64,000 nt of DNA from Gordonia sp. (in: high G+C Gram-positive bacteria) (GTDB lineage Bacteria > Actinomycetota > Actinomycetes > Mycobacteriales > Mycobacteriaceae): NCBI RefSeq assembly GCF_020438995.1, contig NZ_JAGQTN010000312.1:33089-97088 (forward strand). Reading direction: 5' to 3'. The notes beneath the pieces were generated by a model. It had not been told where the DNA came from and ran no database searches. It was given only the letters and a program-made list of their open reading frames with translations. Both the position numbers and the translations under genes were made by a program. Shown in pieces: positions 55,717 through 64,000 of this stretch; the first letter of the stretch is position 1, and each line of letters starts with the position of its first letter.

Positions 55717-56796
55717 GTGACGACGACTGATGCGCAGGGCGGTGCCGGGGTCCGGATCGGCCCTGTCGAATGGGTGATACCGATTGTCGGGGCCCCGATG
55801 GCGGGCGGGCCGACCACACCCGAGCTGGTCGCGGCCGTCAGCAACGCCGGAGGGCTGGGTACCCTCGCGGCCGGGTATCTGACCGCCGAACAGCTCGAAC
55901 CGCTGCTCGTCGAGGTGGGAGAGCTCACAGACCGGCCATTCGGGGTCAACCTGTTCCTGCCCGGAACCGACGTGGGCGAGCAGTTGTCGGACGAGATCGC
56001 CGAGTACCGGACCCGCTTGCAGATCGACGCCGACACCCTCGGCACCGAAGTCGGCAACCCCAGGTTCTTCGACGAGGACATCGACGCCAAGCTCGCCGTG
56101 TTGGCGCGATATCGCCCCGCGTTCGTCAGCACGACGTTCGCCGACCCAGGGCGTGAGTTGGTGGACCGGATTCGCGCCGAGGTCAGTGCTCAGGTCTTCG
56201 TCACCGTGACCTCACCGGGCGAGGCCGCAGCCGCCGTCGCATCCGGAGCCGACGCGCTGATAGCGCAGGGCGTTGAGGCCGGCGGGCATCGGGGGATCTG
56301 GCATGACGTTCCCGATCATCCGCATGGAGGTCCGGGAATGTCGACCGCCGGACTCGTTCGCAAGATCACCAAGGCCACAGAAGTGCCGGTCATCGCTGCC
56401 GGTGGGGTCGGGGTGGCAGACGACGTCCGCGAACTTCTCGACGCCGGGGCCACCGCAGTCGCCGTCGGCACGGCACTGTTGTGCGCCGACGAGGCCGGCA
56501 CCTCGGAGACCTACCGCAACGCGGTGTGGAGCTGGGAGTACCGCGGTACCGTCGTCACCCGGGCGTTCTCCGGACGTCCGGCCCGCGCGTTGGCCAACCG
56601 TTTCGCGACCATGAACGTCGACGCGCCGGCCGCCTATCCGCATGTGCACTACATGACCAAACCCATCCGGACCGCTGCCGCGGCCGCCGGCAATACCCAG
56701 ACGCTCAACCTGTGGGCCGGCGACGGTTGGGACGCCGTCCAGAAGGGTTCTGCCGCGCAGATCATCGCCAACCTCACCGGGCGGGCAACGGACTGA
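55717..56796 (+). CDS. Nitronate monooxygenase (2-nitropropane dioxygenase family)
   Basis: A 359-aa FMN-dependent TIM-barrel flavoprotein oxidising alkyl nitronates, a detoxification role. Family segments are GAPMAGGPTTPELVAAVSNAGGLGTLAAGYL at the N-terminus (split here by position, about 22-52), LIAQGVEAGGHRG with the catalytic-loop His (about 190) and VIAAGGVGVADDV for the phosphate site. GTG 55717 is supported by GGAGG 7 nt upstream. A pair CCGTAT/ATACGG flanks the promoter area (about 55670-55706) and could be an operator. It interrupts the rsmD-coaD order. Confidence 0.9.
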   Translation: MTTTDAQGGAGVRIGPVEWVIPIVGAPMAGGPTTPELVAAVSNAGGLGTLAAGYLTAEQLEPLLVEVGELTDRPFGVNLFLPGTDVGEQLSDEIAEYRTRLQIDADTLGTEVGNPRFFDEDIDAKLAVLARYRPAFVSTTFADPGRELVDRIRAEVSAQVFVTVTSPGEAAAAVASGADALIAQGVEAGGHRGIWHDVPDHPHGGPGMSTAGLVRKITKATEVPVIAAGGVGVADDVRELLDAGATAVAVGTALLCADEAGTSETYRNAVWSWEYRGTVVTRAFSGRPARALANRFATMNVDAPAAYPHVHYMTKPIRTAAAAAGNTQTLNLWAGDGWDAVQKGSAAQIIANLTGRATD

Positions 56797-56901
56797 GCGG
56801 CCGCGTCAGGTGCGTGTGTCGCCGGACCCTTCGCGACCCTCGCTCCTTCGTCGCATCGGCCTCAGGGATCAAGATGGTTGCTTGCGGTAAGTTGCTGTGG
56901 C

Positions 56902-57390
56902 ATGGCTACCGCTGTCTGCCCCGGTTCGTTCGATCCGTTCACACGAGGCCACCGCTACGTCGTGGAGCGGGCCGCCGGCCGCTTCGACGAGGTGGTGGTG
57001 ACCGTCGTCGTCAACCCGAACAAGTCGGGGATGTTCAGTGTCGACGAACGCATCGCGCTGATCGAGGAGGATTGTGCCGACCTGCCCAACGTGAGGGTGG
57101 ACCGCTGGACCGGTCTGCTCGTCGACTACCTGACCGAGAACAGTTACTCGACCATCGTCAAAGGGCTGCGGTCGGGTGTCGACTTCGACTACGAGGTACC
57201 GATGGCGCAGATGAACCGTGAACTGAGCGACGTCGAGACGGTGTTCCTGCTGACCGATCCCCGCTACGCTCACGTGTCGAGCTCGCTGGTGAAAGAGGTG
57301 GCCAAGCTCGGTGGCGACGTGTCGCCGTTCCTGTCCGGGCATATCCATGAGAGGCTGATGGCGGCGGTGACAGGGCAGCGGAAAGTCTAG
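56902..57390 (+). CDS. coaD: Phosphopantetheine adenylyltransferase
   Basis: A 162-aa enzyme that makes dephospho-CoA from phosphopantetheine and ATP in CoA synthesis. It starts ATAVCPGSFDPFTRGHRYVV, with the nucleotidyltransferase T/HxGH motif seen as GHRY, and continues VVVNPNKSG and the C-terminal VSSSLVKEVAKLGGDVS. Full length. TAAGTT lies 8 nt before ATG 56902 and no ribosome site is visible, so a leaderless message is possible. Confidence 0.95.
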   Translation: MATAVCPGSFDPFTRGHRYVVERAAGRFDEVVVTVVVNPNKSGMFSVDERIALIEEDCADLPNVRVDRWTGLLVDYLTENSYSTIVKGLRSGVDFDYEVPMAQMNRELSDVETVFLLTDPRYAHVSSSLVKEVAKLGGDVSPFLSGHIHERLMAAVTGQRKV

Positions 57391-57526
57391 GTCGGCGTCG
57401 CGGCGTCCGCGACACGCCACAGCGGCGTTACCGGCAACCGTGTCATCTTTCGGCACAATAGTCACAGCAGTCTCGTCGGCCGTGTGACCAGCCGACCCGA
57501 CAGACCATCGCAGGAATGAGGTAGCT

Positions 57527-58336
57527 GTGTACCGGGTATTTGAAGCACTCGATGAGCTGATCGCCATCGTCGAAGAAGCGCGAAGCGTCCCGATGACCTC
57601 CGGTTGCGTCGTCCCTCGCGGAGACGTGCTCGAACTGCTCGACGATCTCAAGGACGCCATCCCCGGCGAACTCGACGACGCACAGGACGTGCTCGATCAG
57701 CGTGACGAGCTGATCAGCACCGCCCGTGAGCATTCCGACACCGTGATCGCCAAGGCGGACTCCGAATCGGAATCGACGCTGGAGAACGCGCGTGCCGAGG
57801 CCGACCGCATCCTCGCCGACGCGAAGGCGCAGGCCGATCGCATGGTGGACGAGGCCAAGTCGCACGGCAAGTCCATCGTCGACGAGTCGGCCGAGGAAGC
57901 GCACCGCATCCGGTCGAGTGCGGCCCGCGAATACGACTCGGTGACCGGCCGGGCGCGTACCGAGGCTCAGCGCACCATCGATGCCGCAAACAATTCCTAT
58001 GACAAGTCGGTGGCCGACGGCATCGCCGAACAGCAGCGCCTGGTGTCCGAGGCGGAGGTGGTCGCGGCGGCCAAGAGCGAGGCCGAGCGGATCATCGACG
58101 CGGCTCATGGCGAGGCCGACCGCCTGCGTGGCGACTGCGACGTGTATGTCGATGAGAAGCTCGCGCAGTTCGAGGAAGTCCTCACCGGCACACTGCGATC
58201 GGTCAATCGTGGGCGGCATCAGCTGCGTACCGGCGCCGGAATGCACGACTACGTCGAGTATCCGCGCAGCGTCGACCACCATGCGGAGCGTCAGGGTGCT
58301 CACCGGGACCGCGAGACATCCCCGCTGGCCGTATAG
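57527..58336 (+). CDS. sepIVA: DivIVA-like septation coiled-coil protein SepIVA
   Basis: A 269-aa coiled-coil protein of the mycobacterial SepIVA type (Rv2927c), a regulator of septation and cell-wall precursor synthesis. It starts YRVFEALDELIAIVEEARSV, keeps PMTSGCVVPRGDVLELLDDL and DAIPGELDDAQDVLDQRDEL, then forms a long heptad-rich helix (about 60-225) full of Ala/Glu/Asp. It ends at the conserved GTLRSVNRGRHQLRT. The last roughly 30 residues are a polar tail longer than in Mtb. GTG 57527 follows GAGGTAG. Confidence 0.92.
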   Translation: MYRVFEALDELIAIVEEARSVPMTSGCVVPRGDVLELLDDLKDAIPGELDDAQDVLDQRDELISTAREHSDTVIAKADSESESTLENARAEADRILADAKAQADRMVDEAKSHGKSIVDESAEEAHRIRSSAAREYDSVTGRARTEAQRTIDAANNSYDKSVADGIAEQQRLVSEAEVVAAAKSEAERIIDAAHGEADRLRGDCDVYVDEKLAQFEEVLTGTLRSVNRGRHQLRTGAGMHDYVEYPRSVDHHAERQGAHRDRETSPLAV

Positions 58337-58467
58337 CCGTGTGCCGGCCGCCGATGGCTTCGCGGAGTCTGCGGCAGTCCGGATAGTCTTGACGACCGCT
58401 GGCCGGGCGTAGTTGCGCGGCCCGCGGGTAGTCCGTGTGGTCACTGGCCCCGGTCCCGGGTCGGGCG

Positions 58468-58480
58468 TATGGTGCATACC
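58468..58480 (+). promoter_or_regulatory. Leaderless-type -10 box of the DUF177 gene
   Basis: TATGGT (58468-58473), then 7 nt, then GTG 58481. The in-frame ATG at 58469 lies inside this box, which argues that GTG is the true start. Confidence 0.45.
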
Positions 58481-59086
58481 GTGTCAGCTCAATCCGTGAC
58501 CAGCCCAGCACCGTTCGTTCTGGACATCCGCAGCCTCGGCCGTCGCCCCGGCACCATGGCCGAAGTCCATCGCACGATCCTCACACCCTCGCGCATCGGG
58601 GTGGAGATGATCGGTATCGAAGAGGGCTCAGAAGTCGACGTCGACCTACGCCTGGAATCGGTGTCCGAGGGTGTGTTGGTCACGGGTACCGTGTGCGGCG
58701 AGACGTCGGGCCAGTGTTCGCGATGTCTGGAACCGGTCGAGGGCACGGTGCACGTGTTCCTGACCGAACTGTTCGCCTACCCGAACAGCGAGACCGAGCA
58801 GACCACCGACGAGGAGGACGTGCACCGCATCGTCGACGAGCAGATCGACCTCGAACAGTCGATCATCGACGCGGTGGCCATGGAGTTGCCGATGTCGCCG
58901 CTGTGCTCCGATGACTGCCCGGGCCTGTGCCCGCAGTGCGGTGTGCGTCTGGCGATCGCCGACCCCGACCACGGCCACGACATCATCGATCCGCGGTGGG
59001 CCGGTCTCGCCGCCAAACTCGACACCCTCACCGATGACGAGGGCAACGGAACGCAAACCAACGGAACGGGGGCCGGCACACAGTGA
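58481..59086 (+). CDS. YceD/DUF177 family protein
   Basis: A 201-aa member of the DUF177 (YceD) family, linked in bacteria and plastids to 23S rRNA accumulation or ribosome assembly. Four cysteines are arranged as CSRC and CPQC (GQCSRCLEP near residue 80 and PGLCPQCG near 150), which would bind zinc. An acidic segment [19 protein letters not shown] lies between. It overlaps rnc by 4 bp (GTGA), so it is coupled to RNase III. The commonly linked rpmF gene is absent here. Confidence 0.9.
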   Translation: MSAQSVTSPAPFVLDIRSLGRRPGTMAEVHRTILTPSRIGVEMIGIEEGSEVDVDLRLESVSEGVLVTGTVCGETSGQCSRCLEPVEGTVHVFLTELFAYPNSETEQTTDEEDVHRIVDEQIDLEQSIIDAVAMELPMSPLCSDDCPGLCPQCGVRLAIADPDHGHDIIDPRWAGLAAKLDTLTDDEGNGTQTNGTGAGTQ

Positions 59087-59886
59087 CGCGGACGTCGGGG
59101 GACAACAGTGCGAACACCTTTGTCGATCTCACGGACGCACTTGGCGTGCCGATCTCACCAGACTTGCTCACGCTCGCGCTGACGCACCGGTCCTACGCGT
59201 ATGAACACGGTGGCCTGCCCACCAATGAACGTCTGGAATTCCTGGGCGACTCGGTGCTCGGTGTGGTGGTGACCGAGCGGCTCTACAAGCGTTACCCCGA
59301 CCGGCCCGAGGGCGAGCTCGCCAAGATCCGCGCCAGCGTCGTCAACATGCATGCGCTCGCCGAAGTCGCCCGTGGCCTTGGCGAGGGCGGCCTGGGCAGG
59401 CATTTGTACCTCGGGCGGGGCGAGGAGATGACCGGCGGCCGCGACAAGGCGAGCATTCTCGCCGACGGGCTCGAATCACTGTTCGGCGCAGTGTTTCTCG
59501 ACCACGGCCTGGATATCTCCCGCGACATCATCCTGGCCATCTTCGACGACGTCATCGGCAAGGCCGGCAAGCTGGGCGCGGGCCTGGACTGGAAGACGTC
59601 CCTGCAGGAACTGTCCAGCGAACGCGAACTGGGTCCGCCGCAGTATCAGATCACCTCCACCGGACCCGACCACGACAAGGAGTTCACCGCCACTGCCGTC
59701 GTCGGGGGCGAGGATTTGGGTTCGGGTGTGGGGCGGTCCAAGAAGGAAGCCGAGCAGAAGGCCGCGGCCCTGGCCTGGGACGTGCTCAACAACCGTTCCG
59801 GCGCAGGTTCCGAAGACCACGAGTCCGAAGGCGGCGAAACCGCAAACAGTGAACCCGGCGGGGAGTTCGGGACCGAGAGTGCCTGA
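59083..59886 (+). CDS. rnc: Ribonuclease III
   Basis: A 267-aa double-strand-specific endoribonuclease processing rRNA precursors. The catalytic signature is [16 protein letters not shown] (about 47-62). The metal-binding [13 protein letters not shown] and the dsRNA-binding domain (about 160-230, [12 protein letters not shown]...[16 protein letters not shown]) are intact. A disordered acidic tail of about 30 residues ends the protein. GTG 59083 is inside the DUF177 stop; mutM starts 8 bp before the rnc stop. The three genes form a tightly coupled unit as in Rv2926c-Rv2924c. Confidence 0.96.
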   Translation: MTRTSGDNSANTFVDLTDALGVPISPDLLTLALTHRSYAYEHGGLPTNERLEFLGDSVLGVVVTERLYKRYPDRPEGELAKIRASVVNMHALAEVARGLGEGGLGRHLYLGRGEEMTGGRDKASILADGLESLFGAVFLDHGLDISRDIILAIFDDVIGKAGKLGAGLDWKTSLQELSSERELGPPQYQITSTGPDHDKEFTATAVVGGEDLGSGVGRSKKEAEQKAAALAWDVLNNRSGAGSEDHESEGGETANSEPGGEFGTESA

Positions 59887-60787
59887 GCTGCCGGAGGTCG
59901 AGACCATCCGGCTCGGCCTTGCAGCGCATATCGTCGGTCGCCGGATCGAACACGTCGAGGTCTTACATCCGCGGGCGGTCCGCCGTCAGGCCGGGGGCGC
60001 CGTCGATCTGATCGCTCGGTTGCGTGGGCTTACCATCACCGATGTCCGTCGTCGCGGCAAGTACTTGTGGCTCAACGTCGGTAGCGGTGAAAAGCTGACG
60101 GACGACGGCTGGGCGGTGGTGATCCATCTGGGGATGAGTGGGCAACTGCTGATCGCCGAGCCCGGCGCACCCGACGAGGTCCACCTGCGGATCCGCGTGA
60201 ACCTGGCGCCGGGTGCCGACGATGCTTCCGGGCCGGTCGAATTGTGGTTCGTCGACCAGCGAACCTTCGGCGGTTGGTTCATCGACGACTGGGCCATCGA
60301 CGCAGCGGGCGTGCGGGTCCCCGAGACGATCACCCACATCGCCCCCGACCCGTTCGAGCCCTCGTACGACCAGGCGCAGGTGATCACCCGCATCCGTGCC
60401 AAACACACCGAGATCAAACGGGTCCTGCTCGACCAGACGGTGATCTCCGGCGTCGGCAACATCTACGCCGACGAGTCGCTGTGGCGGGCGCGACTACACG
60501 GCACCCGTGTCACCGACCGCATCAGTCGCCCCAAACTCACCGAACTCCTCGACGCCGTCGCCGACGTGATGCGCGAGGCCATCGCCGTCGGCGGAACCTC
60601 CTTCGATGAGCTCTACGTCAACGTCAACGGCCAATCCGGATACTTCGACCGAAGCCTGAGTTCATACGGCCGGACTGGCCTGCCGTGTCCAAGGTGCGGG
60701 ACTCCGATTGTGCGGGAACAGTTCATGAACCGTGGCTCGCACTTCTGCCCGCGGTGCCAGCGACCGTCACGCCGGGGCGCCGCCTGA
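59879..60787 (+). CDS. mutM: Formamidopyrimidine-DNA glycosylase
   Basis: A 302-aa bifunctional glycosylase/AP lyase removing 8-oxoguanine and formamidopyrimidines. It starts [10 protein letters not shown], giving catalytic Pro2 and Glu3, and keeps the Lys in HLGMSG context (near 80). The H2TH segment is [20 protein letters not shown], and the C-terminal four-Cys zinc finger is CPRC...CPRC. GTG 59879 is fixed by the requirement for Pro2. It is the MutM branch, in contrast to the Nei-like PEGH protein at 27 kb. Confidence 0.95.
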   Translation: MPELPEVETIRLGLAAHIVGRRIEHVEVLHPRAVRRQAGGAVDLIARLRGLTITDVRRRGKYLWLNVGSGEKLTDDGWAVVIHLGMSGQLLIAEPGAPDEVHLRIRVNLAPGADDASGPVELWFVDQRTFGGWFIDDWAIDAAGVRVPETITHIAPDPFEPSYDQAQVITRIRAKHTEIKRVLLDQTVISGVGNIYADESLWRARLHGTRVTDRISRPKLTELLDAVADVMREAIAVGGTSFDELYVNVNGQSGYFDRSLSSYGRTGLPCPRCGTPIVREQFMNRGSHFCPRCQRPSRRGAA

Positions 60788-60803
60788 CAGTGGAGGGTAA
60801 TGA

Positions 60804-61664
60804 TCAGCGAGGAGCCGACTCGCCGACATTGTCGATCGCGGAGCGCAGGTGTCGCACGACCTCGCGGGGGTCATCGACGAAGAACCGGACCGTTCGCACC
60901 TCGCGGTGTTCGGTGAGCGGCTGGGTGTGGAGCGGTCTGCGGAGTGTCACCGCTACGTTGGTCCGGCCGACCAGCGGCACCGACAGGGTGTGTGACCCGT
61001 CATCGAAAGCAGGGCGCAAGCCCAATCCCTCCGTGTTATGCGGCGATACCCGTTCGATGTCCTCCGACGGAATCGATACGCAGGTCCGAGGCCCGTTGCG
61101 CACCAGGAAGGTTCCGTCATCGAGACAGTGGGGATTCATGGCGATCCCGGCGACGTACCCGAGCACCCACAGCAGACCGTAGACGGTGAGGATCAGGACC
61201 ACTATCCCGACGGCCGGCCAGGGGACGAGCAATCGGATCAGGAAATGCACGACCACCGACTCCAGGACGGTGAGCGGTACCAGGATCCACATCAACCGCG
61301 CGAGGTCACGGTGACTGGTGAACACCTGCGCACCCGCCGGCACATTCGGCCTGCGGGCGACGAGTCGCCCCAGCGCCGCGAACATGCCGACCTCGGTGGA
61401 AATGAGTCCCCACAGACGTTCCCCGATCACCTCACGACCCGCTTGCACTGTGGCCCGCCGGAAGCCGGCGCCGCCTCTGCATAGACCGTGGATCTTCGCT
61501 GCGAGGATCGAGATCTCGACGAGCACGGTGATCAGAACCAATACTGCGATGGCGATCCTCAACGGTGGCGGAATCGTGGCTCCGGCGAAAATCGCCACCG
61601 CCAGGCCGATTTCGATCGGTGCGAGCGTGAACAGCACCCTGCGCACGACCGTCGCCGCGGTCAC
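60804..61664 (-). CDS. Membrane protein of unknown function, coupled to merR
   Basis: A 286-aa protein with four predicted helices: two near the N-terminus (about 12-30 and 35-55) and two central (about 125-150 and 152-175). A C-terminal soluble domain of about 100 residues looks beta-rich (DDGTFLVRNGPRTCVSIPSEDIERVSPHNTEG...). GTG 61664 overlaps the merR stop by 4 bp, so it is co-translated with the regulator and is its most likely target. I do not recognise the family. It could be an efflux or envelope-stress protein, but nothing here proves transport. Confidence 0.8.
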   Translation of the reverse strand: MTAATVVRRVLFTLAPIEIGLAVAIFAGATIPPPLRIAIAVLVLITVLVEISILAAKIHGLCRGGAGFRRATVQAGREVIGERLWGLISTEVGMFAALGRLVARRPNVPAGAQVFTSHRDLARLMWILVPLTVLESVVVHFLIRLLVPWPAVGIVVLILTVYGLLWVLGYVAGIAMNPHCLDDGTFLVRNGPRTCVSIPSEDIERVSPHNTEGLGLRPAFDDGSHTLSVPLVGRTNVAVTLRRPLHTQPLTEHREVRTVRFFVDDPREVVRHLRSAIDNVGESAPR

Positions 61665-62428
61665 GACGATACCAGCCTGGACATGATCGCAGTCACAACC
61701 GCGACCTGTGCGGGTGCTAGGTGCTCGGTGATCATCTCGCCGAGCGGCGGCGCCGACATCTGCCAGAGCTCATCGACTCCCGCCGGCAGTGGCCGACTCG
61801 CTTCCTGTTTCAGTTCGTCGGGAAGGCCTGCGACGATGTCGTCGGCCAGTACATCGACGAGTGGATCATCGGGGTCAAGTCCCGCGATTGAATCGAAGCG
61901 CCGGTACACGTCCTTCAGGTGCGACTGCCGTTCGGGAGTCAATCCCCGAGTCTGGTCGATCTGGAAGATGTACGCGGCGGCTTCTTCCGGAAGCAGAGAC
62001 ATCAGGTCAACATCCAGGTCCGCAGCCGGCCCGACGACGCCGGTGTCCTTGAGGAGTTCTGCCAGTTGAGCGGCGGCCGACGATTGCAGGGGATCTCCTT
62101 GCTCGTCGAGGCGTAATCGTAGTTGCGTCAGGCGTGCCCGTTGCCGGGCGATCGCCGCATCCTGGCGATCGAGGTCCGCGTCGAGTTCATCGAGGATCTC
62201 GGTCAGATCGGCGGAGCCGGACGCGGCGAGCACTTCGCCCACGACGTCCAGGCTCAGGCCGAGGTCGGTCAGCCGCCGTGCCCGGGTCAGCCGGATCACA
62301 TCTTCGAGGCTGTACCGCCGATACCCGTTCGGGTCGCGCTCGGGTTCGGGCAGCACTCCGACACGGTGATAGTGGCGGATCGTTCTGGTGGACACTCCGA
62401 CGAGCTCCGCGGCCTGACCGATTCTCAT
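61661..62428 (-). CDS. MerR-family regulator with large effector domain
   Basis: A 255-aa regulator. The N-terminal winged HTH is classic MerR: MRIGQAAELVGVSTRTIRHY, GYRRYSLEDVIRLTRARRL. A dimerisation helix follows (about 75-110). The remaining roughly 140 residues form a helical C-terminal domain, longer than in metal sensors and with no Cys, so it probably senses an organic compound as in TipA- or BmrR-like proteins. Its own promoter has the 19-bp spacer and central dyad typical of MerR control. The first ATG is 6 nt after the -10. Confidence 0.9.
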   Translation of the reverse strand: MRIGQAAELVGVSTRTIRHYHRVGVLPEPERDPNGYRRYSLEDVIRLTRARRLTDLGLSLDVVGEVLAASGSADLTEILDELDADLDRQDAAIARQRARLTQLRLRLDEQGDPLQSSAAAQLAELLKDTGVVGPAADLDVDLMSLLPEEAAAYIFQIDQTRGLTPERQSHLKDVYRRFDSIAGLDPDDPLVDVLADDIVAGLPDELKQEASRPLPAGVDELWQMSAPPLGEMITEHLAPAQVAVVTAIMSRLVSS

Positions 62429-62434
62429 GATGCC

Positions 62435-62467
62435 AGTAGAAACCTTGACGTCGCGTCAATGTCAAGG
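62435..62467 (-). promoter_or_regulatory. MerR-type autoregulated promoter
   Basis: On the minus strand TTGACA (62460-62465) and TCTACT (62435-62440) are separated by 19 bp, the over-long spacing of MerR-activated promoters. The perfect dyad CCTTGAC/GTCAAGG (62461-62467 with 62443-62449, 11-nt spacer) covers the -35 and most of the spacer. The merR ATG is 6 nt after the -10. Confidence 0.7.
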
Positions 62468-62507
62468 CTGTCGCCGGCCGCCGCCGGAACTACGGACTAG
62501 ACAGTTT

Positions 62508-62524
62508 CCTATATAGGCATATGA
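62508..62524 (+). promoter_or_regulatory. AT-rich promoter/operator before the arsR operon
   Basis: CCTATATAGG (62508-62517) is a perfect palindrome containing TATATA and is followed by CATATG. It lies 15 bp before the ArsR start. ArsR regulators usually bind such dyads at their own promoter; here this is inferred from position. Confidence 0.45.
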
Positions 62525-62531
62525 TGGGTGG

Positions 62532-62885
62532 ATGGCACGAGCGGCGACAACCTCCGATGCGTTCAATGCGATCGCCGAACCGCAGCGCCGCGAGATCCTG
62601 CTCCGTCTGCGGCGAGGTGAAAGCGCGGTGGGCGAGCTGGCGCACGAACTGGGGATGACCCAGCCGCAGGCGTCGAAGCATCTGCGGGTCCTTCGCGAGG
62701 TCCGCATCGTCCACGTCCGTAGTGACGGCAAACAGCGTCTGTACGAGCTGGATCCGTCGGGGCTGCTGCCGGTGAAGGAATGGCTGGGCGGCTTCGAACA
62801 ATTCTGGAACGAGAGCTTCAACAGGCTGGGCGACTATGTCCGGGAACTGGACCAGACCCGACAATCGAAAGAATCAGATGACTGA
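62532..62885 (+). CDS. ArsR-family transcriptional regulator
   Basis: A 117-aa winged-helix repressor. FNAIAEPQRREILLRLRRGE starts the domain, GELAHELGMTQPQASKHLRV is the recognition helix pair, and VRSDGKQRLYELD is the wing. It has no metal-binding Cys motif. It matches the ArsR proteins paired with SRPBCC genes. It overlaps the next gene by 8 bp. Likely an autorepressor relieved by an unknown ligand. Confidence 0.9.
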   Translation: MARAATTSDAFNAIAEPQRREILLRLRRGESAVGELAHELGMTQPQASKHLRVLREVRIVHVRSDGKQRLYELDPSGLLPVKEWLGGFEQFWNESFNRLGDYVRELDQTRQSKESDD

Positions 62886-63357
62886 CACGGCAGACCGGGA
62901 AATCGTGGTCACCCACGAGATCGACGCCCCACCCGCACTCGTCTTCGAGGCGTTCACCGACGTCCGGCACCTGTCGAGATGGTTCGGGCCCGACGGATTC
63001 ACCACGACCACAAAATCATTCGACTTCCGAGTCGGTGGTGAGTGGGACTTCATGATGCACGGACCCGACGGCACCCACTACCCGAACTGGATCCGCTGGC
63101 GCGAGATCGACCCACCGAAACGAATCATGGTGGATCACGGCAGTTTTCGGGACGATCCGGACGCTTTCGAGTCCACTTTCACCTTCGAACCGGTCGGGGA
63201 TCGCACCCGAATCGTGCTGCGTAATGTCTTCCCCACCAAGGTGCTCCGCGACCAGGCCGTCGAGAAGTTCGGAGCGATCGAAGGCGGGCAGCAGACGCTC
63301 GGCCGTCTGGCGAACTACATCGTTGCCGGCACTCACCATCAGGAGGAGCCGCAATGA
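62878..63357 (+). CDS. SRPBCC/AHSA1-domain protein
   Basis: A 159-aa START-like helix-grip protein of the AHSA1 (activator of Hsp90 ATPase homologue) group: VTHEIDAPPALVFEAFTDV at the N-terminus, LSRWFGPDGFTTTT, then FRVGGEWDFMMHGPDGTHY, with a long C-terminal helix. These proteins bind small hydrophobic ligands, and their bacterial function is mostly unknown. It is embedded in an operon by overlaps at both ends (8 bp with arsR, 4 bp with the next gene). ATG 62878 is the only suitable start. Confidence 0.88.
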   Translation: MTDTADREIVVTHEIDAPPALVFEAFTDVRHLSRWFGPDGFTTTTKSFDFRVGGEWDFMMHGPDGTHYPNWIRWREIDPPKRIMVDHGSFRDDPDAFESTFTFEPVGDRTRIVLRNVFPTKVLRDQAVEKFGAIEGGQQTLGRLANYIVAGTHHQEEPQ

Positions 63358-64000
63358 GTCGAGTTCGAGTCCACAATTTCTCCGTCTCTCTCGACGGCTT
63401 CGGTGTCGGCGAAGGCCAGACCCGGCAATCGCCGTTCGGTCACGCCGGCACCAGGCTCCTGGAATGGGCCTTGCCGACGCGCACCTTCACCGAGATGGGG
63501 CTGCACGGCGACCAGCCCGGTACCACCGGCGTCGATGAGGCGTTCGCGAGCCGATGGAACACAGGTATCGGCGCGGAGATCATGGGGCGCAACAAGTTCG
63601 CCCCGAAACCTGGACCGTGGCCCGACGAGGAATGGACCGGCTGGTGGGGTGACAACCCGCCGTTTCACACGCCGGTCGTCGTGCTCACCCACCACCCCCG
63701 ACCACCGCTGGAGCTCGACGGCGGGACCACTTTCCACTTTCTCGACGCGACACCCGCCGAGGCTCTCGCCCGGGCCCGTGAGCTCGCCGGCGACCTCGAC
63801 GTCCGCATCGGTGGCGGCACCACGACCGTCCGGGACTTCCTTCGGGCCGATCTGGTCGACGAGATGCACATCGCCGTCGTGCCCATCTTCCTCGGTCGCG
63901 GCGAACGGCTCTGGGACGGACTGGAAGGACTTGAGGACCGTTTCGACATCGACACGGTGACCTCGCCCAGCGGCGTTGTCCACGTGTCGTTCTCGCGACC
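63354..64000 (+). CDS. RibD C-terminal-like (dihydrofolate reductase fold) protein, partial
   Basis: At least 215 residues of a protein of the RibD-C/DHFR-fold family; the window ends before its stop. VHNFSVSLDGFG at the N-terminus, AEIMGRNKFAP, then VVVLTHHPRPP, VRIGGGTTTVRDFLRADLVDEMHIAVVPI and LGRGERLWDG give the NADPH-fold pattern in order. The length suggests that only a few residues are missing. AGGAGGAG precedes ATG 63354, which overlaps the SRPBCC stop. Members act as small-molecule reductases, but most have no assigned substrate. Confidence 0.88.
   Translation, partial: MSRVRVHNFSVSLDGFGVGEGQTRQSPFGHAGTRLLEWALPTRTFTEMGLHGDQPGTTGVDEAFASRWNTGIGAEIMGRNKFAPKPGPWPDEEWTGWWGDNPPFHTPVVVLTHHPRPPLELDGGTTFHFLDATPAEALARARELAGDLDVRIGGGTTTVRDFLRADLVDEMHIAVVPIFLGRGERLWDGLEGLEDRFDIDTVTSPSGVVHVSFSR

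Noticed and set aside
57395-57418. GC hairpin after coaD as a terminator
   Set aside because: Seven-bp stem with a 3-nt loop and no T-tract; not enough to call.

Overview
The window is high-GC actinobacterial chromosome, almost certainly from the Mycobacteriales. Markers are a SepIVA-type coiled-coil protein, a CtaJ-like oxidase subunit, group II truncated haemoglobin, a mycothiol-type DsbA-fold protein, an L,D-transpeptidase and two clpP genes. From memory, the gene order follows Mycobacterium tuberculosis (Mtb) from Rv2477c (ettA) to Rv2439c (proB), with insertions. It is then joined to two other Mtb-like segments: rsmD/coaD (Rv2966c/Rv2965c) and sepIVA-DUF177-rnc-mutM (Rv2927c-Rv2924c). 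The protein sequences look Gordonia-like, but I could not run a search.

Layout. 0-4 kb: uracil permease, GT-C membrane glycosyltransferase, a toxin-antitoxin pair and tRNA-Arg. 4-14 kb: CopD/CtaG fusion, EttA, the giant NAD-glutamate dehydrogenase, a thioesterase and a conserved protein of unknown function. 14-18.5 kb: an alpha-glucosidase with a long acidic N-terminus, globin, HNH protein, CtaJ and DUF5130. 18.5-22.4 kb: C4-dicarboxylate transporter DctA divergent from a CitA/CitB-type two-component system. 22.4-30.6 kb: DinB-like protein, aminopeptidase N, DsbA-like protein, RpiB, Nei-like glycosylase, a 44-aa protein, SthA and an L,D-transpeptidase. 30.7-36 kb: a small zinc-ribbon protein, tRNA-Gly, tRNA-Pro, then tig-clpP1-clpP2-clpX. 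36-37 kb: a decayed molybdopterin oxidoreductase beside intact mobA, with repeats and a large palindrome. 37.8-45.9 kb: valS-folC-DUF4233, a secreted protein, an amidohydrolase/AraC pair and ndk. 46-53.5 kb: rne, rplU-rpmA-obg-proB. 53.5-60.8 kb: secreted lipase, rsmD, nitronate monooxygenase, coaD, sepIVA, DUF177, rnc and mutM. 60.8-64 kb: an accessory end with a self-contained MerR/membrane-protein unit and an ArsR-SRPBCC-RibD operon cut by the window edge.

How the genes work together. Most of the window is housekeeping: translation (valS, tRNAs, L21, L27, Obg, EttA), proteostasis (Tig, ClpXP1P2, PepN), RNA processing (Rne, Rnc, RsmD), repair (Nei, MutM) and respiration (CtaG, CtaJ). Several genes have a TANNNT box 6-8 nt before the start codon and no ribosome binding site, which suggests leaderless mRNAs. 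Convergent gene pairs are separated by strong perfect hairpins.

I found no CRISPR array, prophage or insertion sequence. Nothing here is clearly a new multi-gene system. The most unusual items are the MerR promoter architecture, the acidic alpha-glucosidase extension, the decayed oxidoreductase locus with its repeats, and tandem duplications that cover two stop codons.
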